Below are positions 57,050 to 64,000 of a DNA stretch of 64,000 bases, one piece after another. A model generated the notes under the pieces. It was given only the letters and a program-made list of their open reading frames with translations. It was not told the origin of the DNA and did not search any database. Positions within the stretch are counted from its first letter, which is position 1; each line of letters starts with the position of its first letter. Source of the DNA: Guadua angustifolia (lineage: Eukaryota; Streptophyta; Magnoliopsida; Poales; Poaceae). The stretch is from positions 21,396,852-21,460,851 of the forward strand of contig CM070508.1 of the NCBI GenBank assembly GCA_036346375.1, in the 5' to 3' direction. Both the position numbers and the translations under genes were made by a program.

Positions 57050-58950
57050 GTCAGACAAATGACACGGATGAGGTACCCACCTCGACGAGTTAAATGATGC
57101 CTTCAGTAAATTAGACAAGTTTCATGCTAAGGCTAGGTCGAGGTGTTACGAGTTAGAGAAGGAGGTAGATAGATTGTCTCGGAAGTTAGCTTCACTTAAA
57201 TCATGTTCATCCCGAGACTCGATAGTTGTACTCTCTGTGATGCTTTGCTTGAGGAGTTGGAGAACCTAAGGACCTGCATGATAGTGTGGTTTCGATCTTG
57301 AGGCTCTTAGGTCAAAGGATGCTAGCACATGTTCTATTGATCCTATTCCTATTGATGCTAGTTTTCTTCATAATCACACAAGCGCATCTTGTGAAAATTG
57401 CCCTAAGCTACTTGCTGAAATTGATGCCATGGGTTGTCACCTTAGGAAGCTTTACGCTAGAAATGATGAACTTGAATTGCATGCTTCTAAGGACCCAGTC
57501 GGCTCATGTGAGGGTTTGTAAGCAACTAAAATTGATAATGAAGCTTTGAATGCCAAGTGTGCGCAACTTGCTAAGGACTTACTAGTTAAGTCGATAATGA
57601 TTGCTTTACGTGTATTGGGGTTAAGGATGGCGTGGATAAGGTCCACATGAGCTTAGGAAGAAGATAAAGGCCTGAGTTGGTAGAATTAGAAATGCTTCTT
57701 GTGCTTCTGTGAGTCTCTCAAATTTGAGGCGGTAGTGTATAGGGAACAATATGCACGCGTTGTTCAATCCTCTTCTTCGGCTCTTCTTCTACTCCTTCCC
57801 TTGCTCTTCTTGTGCCTCTCTCTTCCGGAGTGTGAGTATCTCATGAGCACTCTTGAGAAATTTGTTGGAGGCAAGAAGAAGCTCAATCTCATTCTAGACC
57901 GGTCCAAGGTTAGCGATTCAATCAAGGTCTAGGATTTGATTACTTGGAGCACGCAGGCGCATCCGCCTTCAGTTATGCGTGCTTCCAAGAGTGGTGAGAT
58001 TGTGGTTGCTCCCACGGTGAGCACCACTGTGTTTAGGTCTCTTTGGTGTGGTCCATGGGACTTGACCGAAGGATGCTTCTCTGTTATACGCCTCTAACAA
58101 GGCAAAGTACACATGCACCTTTCAGAAGAAGGATGGTCACCTAGTAGATTTACATTTTAGACGCGCCAAGATCACCAGGCGTGGCGTGTTGCTGCACTTA
58201 GGGTATTCAGGTCATCCCTGACTCGAGTGCTCTAAAACGCGACCGCTTCTAAACGAGTTAGAGAGTCGCTTTGTTTTTGGGCGACATCCAGACTCGGTTT
58301 TCATCTTTGTTGATCGAGTTTTAGTTCAGAGTTGCTCGTGGTCGATTTTTCGCCGTCCTCTTGATATTCCTCGTTTTTCCCATCGAGGTAGATATCGGCG
58401 TGAGGTGTTCGGGTAGGAGATTTAGGCGACCTCGTTGGGATGGTCCGCCTTTGCACCACGGCGAGCCAAACCGATGATGACTCCTAGATCTTCCACTACA
58501 ACCGCTTCTTCCGATCTTGTTAGAGTTGAGCGTCGAGAGACACTAGAGTCGATCTTCTTCTTTTGTGATTTGGTACTTGAGGCGTCGTATAATTGATATT
58601 GGGTTCCCAAGTCTTCACTTTATCCCGATCTTGAGTCTTCTCTTCGACTTGATCAGGTTAAATCGGATGGGGAAGGAGATGTTTGGATTGTTGACTCGGT
58701 TGTTCTCGCCATATGACCGGAGATTCTCGTTGGTTCTCTTTCCTAGTCCGAGCCCCCGGTGATGAGTTGATCACTTTTGGGGATGTGTCTTCAGGTAGGG
58801 TCATTGCAAAAGGTACCGTCTGCATTAATAACAATTTTATTCTTAAAGACGTTGCCTTAGTGAGTAAGCTGCAATATAATTTGCTTTACTTTCTCGGCTT
58901 ATCGATGACTCTTCGAGGTAAGCTTTAAGAGCAATGCTTGTAGAATTCTC
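57050..58950 (+). pseudogene. Sirevirus protease/linker region, heavily degraded
   Basis: Only short frames. The stretch near 57330-57480 matches a coiled-coil-rich gag/linker (LLAEIDAMGCHLRKLYA across frames). 58720-58940 holds protease-end sequence (SGRVIAKGTVCINNNFILKDVALVSKLQYNLL). No continuous protein. Confidence 0.6.
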
Positions 58951-59043
58951 GATTCATCGGAGAGTTAGTTTATGGATTTCTAGATTTGGGAGAGTCTTTC
59001 GTCTGATTTTTCTGTTTCTTCCGGAGACTCTCTTGGTGTTTGA

Positions 59044-60090
59044 TTGCTTCGAGTCCGTGATCTCTCCTTTTGGCATAGGAGACTTGGTCACATTGGTTTT
59101 GATCATTTGACCCGAGTTAGCGACCGCGATCTTATTAAGTGGTTTGCCCAAACTCAAGATGGTCAAAGACTTAGTTTGCTCTCCTGCCGACATGGCAAGA
59201 TGGTTCTTGCTTCTCATCCTCCGATCCACCGTAGTGATGATTGATGCACCAGACAGCTTTTACACATGGACTTTGTTGGTCCGGCTAGAGTGCGATCAAG
59301 CAGGAGGAAGTGGTATGTCCTTGTCATTGTTGATGATTTTTCGAGGTATTCTTGGGTATTTTTCATGGCCTCGAAGGATGAGACTTTTCTCACTTGAGGA
59401 TTTGTTAGTAGGTTGTCTATCGAGCTCCCGGTGCATTACGAGCTATCTGTGATGATAATGGCCTGAGTTCAAGAATTCCTACTTTGAGAGTTTCGTGTGG
59501 AGTCTGGTTTAGAGCATCGGTTCTCTTCTCCTACACCCCTCGTGAGAATGGCGTAGTGGAAAGGAAGAACAGGACTCTGGTTGAGATGGCCAGACGATGC
59601 TAGATGAGTCTGATACTCCTAGGAAGTTTTAATGAGGCTATAGCTCTTGCTTGTCATGTTTCTAATCGCGTGTTTTTGAGAGCACATTTGCATCGCACTT
59701 CTTATGAGTTGAGGTATGGGCGAAAGCCCAGTGTTTCTCATTTTCGCGTTTTTGGTTGCAAGTGTTTTATCTTGAAGTCTGGTAATCTAGATAAGTTTGA
59801 GTCTCGTTCTTCTGATGGTATCTTTCTAGGTTACTCGACTTCCTCTCGTAGCTATAGGGTCTAGAGTTGTGATGTGAATAGGATCATAGAGACCTGTGAC
59901 GTGACCTTTGATGAGGCTAGCCCAGGTGCTAGACCTGATATTTCAGGCTCTTCTTATCCCTCCGAGACCATCTTTGTAGAGGATGAGGATGATGGAGATG
60001 ATGGTGTTCCACGATCCGATCTCCTCTTCACCGAGGTGCCTCCTGTTTCCATTTTCGCACCTCGGGAAGATCGGCCTTTGCCTTGAGACT
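59044..60090 (+). pseudogene. Sirevirus pre-integrase and integrase
   Basis: FWHRRLGHIGFDHLTRVS is the GAG-pre-integrase zinc-binding block. Integrase core pieces appear in different frames (HMDFVGPARV, VIVDDFSRYSWVFF, then VERKNRTLVEMARR). 59604-59864 has the C-terminal block YELRYGRKPSVSHFRVFGCKCF and GIFLGYSTSSRSYRV. At least four frame changes. Confidence 0.85.
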
Positions 60091-60259
60091 CTCCTTGGTG
60101 AGTGGCTCTGTTCCTACCTCTTCTCCTCAAGAGGTAGATGCCACTCGCTTCGGTCCTCCTCGCCACATTCAACGTTCTCATCCACCGAGCAGATCATTGG
60201 TGATCTGTTTGAGCGAGTGACACGCTCAAAATCAGGCTTATCTTCTTCTGCCTTCACTC

Positions 60260-61790
60260 TGCCTTTGTTGCCTCTTTTGAGCCAAAGGATGTTACTCATG
60301 CATTATCCGATGAATCATGGATTAATGCTATGCATGAGGAACTGGAAAACTTTGAGAGGAACAACGTTTGGCGGCTTGTAGAGCCCCATCTGGTCATAAT
60401 GTCATTGGGACCAAGTGGGTGTTCAAAAACAAAGAGTGAGGATGGGGTTGTCGTTCACAACAAGGCTAGGCTAGTTGCACAGGCTTCACTCAGGTTGAGG
60501 GTCTTGACTTTGAGGAGACCTTTGCCCTCAGTAGCTAGACTAGAGGCTATTAGAATCTCGCTTGCATTTTCTCGCATCCCGTGGCTTCAAGCTCTATCAA
60601 ATGTATGTCAAGAGTGCATTTCTCAATGGCTTCATTGAGGAAGAGGTGTATGTCAAGCAACCTCCGAGATTTGAGAACCCCAAATACCCGAACCATGTCT
60701 ACAAGCTTTCCAAAGCCTTGTATGGACTTAAAGAGCCCCTAGAGCTTGGTATGAGAGGCTTAAGTCCTATCTTCTCGATCATGGTTTCAAAATGGGTATA
60801 ATAGACAAAACTCTATTCATCGAGACACGAGATTCTCATTTCCTTCTCGCCCAGATTTATGTGGACGATATTATCTTTGGTGGCTCATCTCGGTCTCTTG
60901 TGTCTCATTTTTACAAGTGATGAGCACAGAATTTGAGATGAGTATGATGGGTGAGTTGAGCTACTTTCTTGGCTTCCAAATCAAGCAGACTCGGGGGTAC
61001 TTTCCTACACCAAGGTAAGTACACTCGGGACCTCTCAAACGGTTTGATATGTGCGATGGGAAGCCCGTGATGACTCCTATGGCCACCTTCTTGTCCTCGA
61101 GCCCGATGAGGATGGTGAGCTGTTGATCAAAAGGAGTTCGGAGCATGATTGGCTCCCTCTTGTATCTTATCGCCTCATGGCCGGACATACACTTTCTTTG
61201 TGTGTATGTGCGCTCGTTTCGAGCTTCTCCTCGTGTCTCTCATCGCCATGGCGGTGAAGCGCATCTTTAGGTACCTTGAGCTACCATTGATTATGGTATC
61301 TCGGTACTCTTCTTCCTCTTGTCTATCCCTTAGAGCCTTTTCCGATCTTGACTTTGCGGTGTAGGATAGATAGGAAAAACACCGGCACTTGCCAATTCAT
61401 TGGCACTTCTCTTGTTTCTTGGTCGTCTAAGAAGCGGTCCGAGTCGCCTGACCCACCGGCGAGGCCGAGTATGTTGTTGCAGCCGATTCTTTGTAGCTGT
61501 GTGCTCTAGATGAGATCGACTTTGCGGGACTTTGGGTTAGAGATAGAGAGTGTTCCACTTTTTCGTGATAACACTTCGCTATTTGCATTGCCAAGAACCG
61601 GTCGGCACTCCGGACCAAGCACATTGATATTAGATATCACTTCCTTAGAGACCATGTGAAGAAAGGAGACATAGTGCTTGGTTTGTGGAGAGTGACCACC
61701 GGTTGGCGATATCTTTACCAAGCCTTTGGATAGCTCTAGGTTTGTTGCCTTGAGGAGTGAGCTTGGAGTTGTGTGCCCTTACGGCTTATT
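60260..61790 (+). pseudogene. Sirevirus RT and RNase H
   Basis: RT blocks are spread over frames: MHEELENFERNNVWRLVEP (60330), LNGFIEEEVYVKQPPRFENP (60620), YKLSKALYGLKEP, and catalytic IYVDDIIFGGSS at about 60857. RNase H ends near 61715-61790 with DIFTKPLDSSRFVALRSELG. Frameshifts at about 60390, 60480, 60600, 60800 and later. Confidence 0.85.
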
Positions 61791-63627
61791 GTGAGGGGAG
61801 GTGGTTTGTACTTTATGTATTATATGTATATATTTTCTTCGAGCTTTTTCCTTTCTTTTGTCTTGTTACGGGTGCTATGGGTTTTATTTTCTAGAGTTAC
61901 GAGTTCACTTCACCTAGACTTGGCATGCCTCGGCATGGACCTCTCATCTTATGCTTTAGGATGCTATTCTCTTCTTCTTCTCGGTTGAGCTCACTCACAG
62001 TCTTGTAGGTCTAGCAGTGTTGGGCCCCTGGTAGGCACAGGCTGTGTTTGCTCTGAAATTTGGAGTTTGAGAGCTAGCTTTCCTTTGTCGATCATTGGGG
62101 AAGATGAGAGCGAGTTTGAGCCTAGTGTTCTCTGCTATCTTTTCTATACTCTATAGTCACCCGGTTTGCGTTTCTCAATCTTTCTCTCCTCATTTACGTA
62201 TTTTTGGCTTGATTGAGTTCTTGAGTTTCTCATTTGCCTAATTCGCTAATAACTCAATTTGAACCAAATTTGGGCTTAAAATTGATTCACATGTTGAGGA
62301 GGAGTTTGGGAACTGTGGATGCATTGCATATAGACTGCATTTTCTTTTGTTTTATGAGCTTTGTCTATTATGCAATTGACTCAATCTTCATGTAATGCAC
62401 CTTGCTACATCTTTTGAAGAAAATCACTAGCTTGAATTGTCCAAGTTCATCCATCATGCTAAGCTTGTTAAAATTTGAAAATTGAAAGTTTTAAGCTGAA
62501 AAACTTGATGAAACATGTTGCTTTTTCTTGCTAAGTTTAGTTTCTAGAGGTATTTACCATGATTTGTGAAATTTTGGAGTTCTCTAGAGTCCCTATAGCA
62601 ACTTGGGTGAAACTAGCTTGATCCATACTTGAGTCCTTCAAATTGCTCATATGTGCTAAAATGAAAACAAAAATTGACTCTTTTGTGCAAAATTGATCTC
62701 AACACTTTGCATTCACGAGGCGCCTCCCATTGCACTTGGGATGAACTTGGAATGCATCGTGTATGACCAAGACCATCCTCTTAAGAGTTCTTCTTGAGAT
62801 GGTCGAAGATGGCATGAGTCAATTACTCTTGAAAAATGCAAATAAACAAAAAACATATGTGGGTAAAGAATGCAAATTATGTCAAACATTTGCACCCCGC
62901 TATGTCTTTTCAAATACTAAGGCAAAATTTGCATTATATGGAAAATGAGCTCGAAGGACCTTGTATGCACATCCAGATTCCCCAAAGTGTTGAGTAGGTT
63001 GAACTCTAGGTTTTCCATTTGATGCTATGAGTGGTGTTTGCTTCTAGCTTTGAAACTTTTGCTAAGTTTTGCACTTGTTCAAATCTTGCTAAAATAAAAT
63101 CTTGTAAACAAAGCTTGTGAGCAAAATGAATTTGTTCTTGGAGACATCCAAGTTTAGTTATTTTCTAAATTGATTAGCTTGGTGTCATATCTTGTCATTA
63201 TGATCAGTTGGATAATCTTCAAAACTCCTTAGGTTGCATCTCATGCATACATATTCAAAGGGGGATAAAATATAAAAAAATGACTTCTTGATGCCTATAT
63301 TGCCAAAAGGGGGAGAAAATGTAGAAAAGGCATCTTCAAAGGAAAAATTCTAATCCACCTTGGTTCTTATGATCTTTGTGACAATTGCAAATTTTTATGA
63401 TCATAAGCATATTCGAGTGTTCATTGTGAGTTTTATTGGATATTTTAGAGCTTTTGTGGAAAACTTGCTCTTTCTTTTATATTGCTCTAAAATCTTTCTA
63501 GCCAACTTGGTCATGATATTATTTCCTTCTCTCTGGACCGAGTTTGGCTTTGCATTCAAATTGCTTTCTTCTTCTCCTTCAAACTCAAACTTATGCCTTT
63601 TCATGTGTTTGTCAATATACTCATCAA
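61791..63627 (+). other. Sirevirus 3' non-coding region
   Basis: 1.8 kb between the RNase H stop and the polypurine tract with no frame above about 100 codons. Some Sireviruses carry an envelope-like or unknown gene here; nothing of that kind is visible. Confidence 0.6.
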
Positions 63628-63636
63628 GGGGGAGAT
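63626..63636 (+). other. Sirevirus polypurine tract
   Basis: AAGGGGGAGAT immediately before the 3' LTR start TGAAAGACC. Another AAAAGGGGGAGAAAA lies upstream at 63306-63320. Confidence 0.9.
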
Positions 63637-64000
63637 TGAAAGACCATGTGGAGGTCTATCCTTGTGTGTGATGAGTAATTGACAAGATTTGTGATTGAAT
63701 TGATTTGAAATTGAGTTTGATTTGAATTGGATCCTCAAATTGAAGCAATTTGAGTGTTGGTTGCTTTTCCTAGTGCTATCGGCACAGGGCGTGTACCGGA
63801 CCATTGGGCTTAATTATGATTGATTAATGATTGTGGGATAATCATTGAGAATATTTGTGGGCATTGCTATGTGAAAGGTTTTTCCTTGTCTTTGATGGTT
63901 GCAGGGCGACGGTGCTAGGTCATGGTGAGGCGGAGGATGACCGGGACTAGGCGAGGAGCGTCGGAGGTCCAGACGGTCGGGAGATCGCCGGAAGATAATC
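63637..64000 (+). repeat. Sirevirus 3' LTR, partial
   Basis: Same start as 54187. The window ends 364 bp in. Confidence 0.93.

Larger units (their letters stand above)
54187..64000 (+). mobile_element. Sirevirus-type Ty1/copia retrotransposon
   Basis: 5' LTR 54187-55846, primer site, gag with zinc knuckle, pre-integrase, integrase, RT, RNase H, a 1.8-kb non-coding 3' region, polypurine tract and 3' LTR from 63637, cut by the window end. Domain order (integrase before RT) is copia. The long 3' region and gag type fit Sireviruses. Many frameshifts throughout. Confidence 0.92.

Overview
The window looks like nuclear heterochromatin from a plant, most likely a grass. It is almost entirely nested transposable elements, and no intact host gene was found. 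The evidence is: a Tekay/Del-type gypsy with LTRs over 3 kb; a Tat-lineage gypsy with a second RNase H and an antisense plant-mobile-domain gene; short-LTR chromoviruses; a Sirevirus-type copia; CACTA, hAT and Helitron ends; a TRIM; spliced genes; and a remnant of the plant histidine gene HISN3. The species cannot be fixed from sequence alone. There are no prokaryotic features, CRISPR arrays, rRNA or tRNA genes.

Layout, left to right. 1-797 is the 3' part of a Tekay-type LTR. 798-4244, resuming at 15809, is old host DNA with two exon-like pieces of HISN3 on the minus strand. A Tat gypsy (4245-15808, minus, target duplication GTTGG) interrupts it. Between the Tat pol and its 3' LTR lies a spliced antisense gene of the plant mobile domain family (5187-8129, plus). 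From 16929 there is a CACTA end. This region holds a solo LTR (17406-18453, AGATC duplication) and a second CACTA element (19859-28157, CTT duplication) that keeps both termini but has lost the catalytic core of its transposase. A Tekay element (28916 to about 34076) follows, cut off in protease.

34077-43152 is a mosaic: a CACTA-like subterminal block, minus-strand exon-like ORFs, a diverged Sirevirus LTR piece, and a minus-strand copia pol. The copia is broken by a Tekay LTR (36699-40020), a TRIM (40188-40881, AATAC duplication) and an Ac/Ds-like hAT element (41159-41941, 8-bp duplication). 43153-50099 is a complete but dead chromovirus (ACATG duplication) with a retroposon inserted in its integrase. 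50496 is a candidate Helitron 5' end, followed by a second, internally deleted chromovirus (50863-54186). A Sirevirus-type copia starts at 54187; its 3' LTR begins at 63637 and runs off the window.

No gene set works together here as a cellular pathway. The coding content is gag, protease, RT, RNase H and integrase of retroelements, plus CACTA transposase pieces, nearly all with stops, frameshifts or deletions. The main value of the window is the insertion stratigraphy, since seven insertions can be bounded to the base and checked by target-site duplications, and several unusual element structures.
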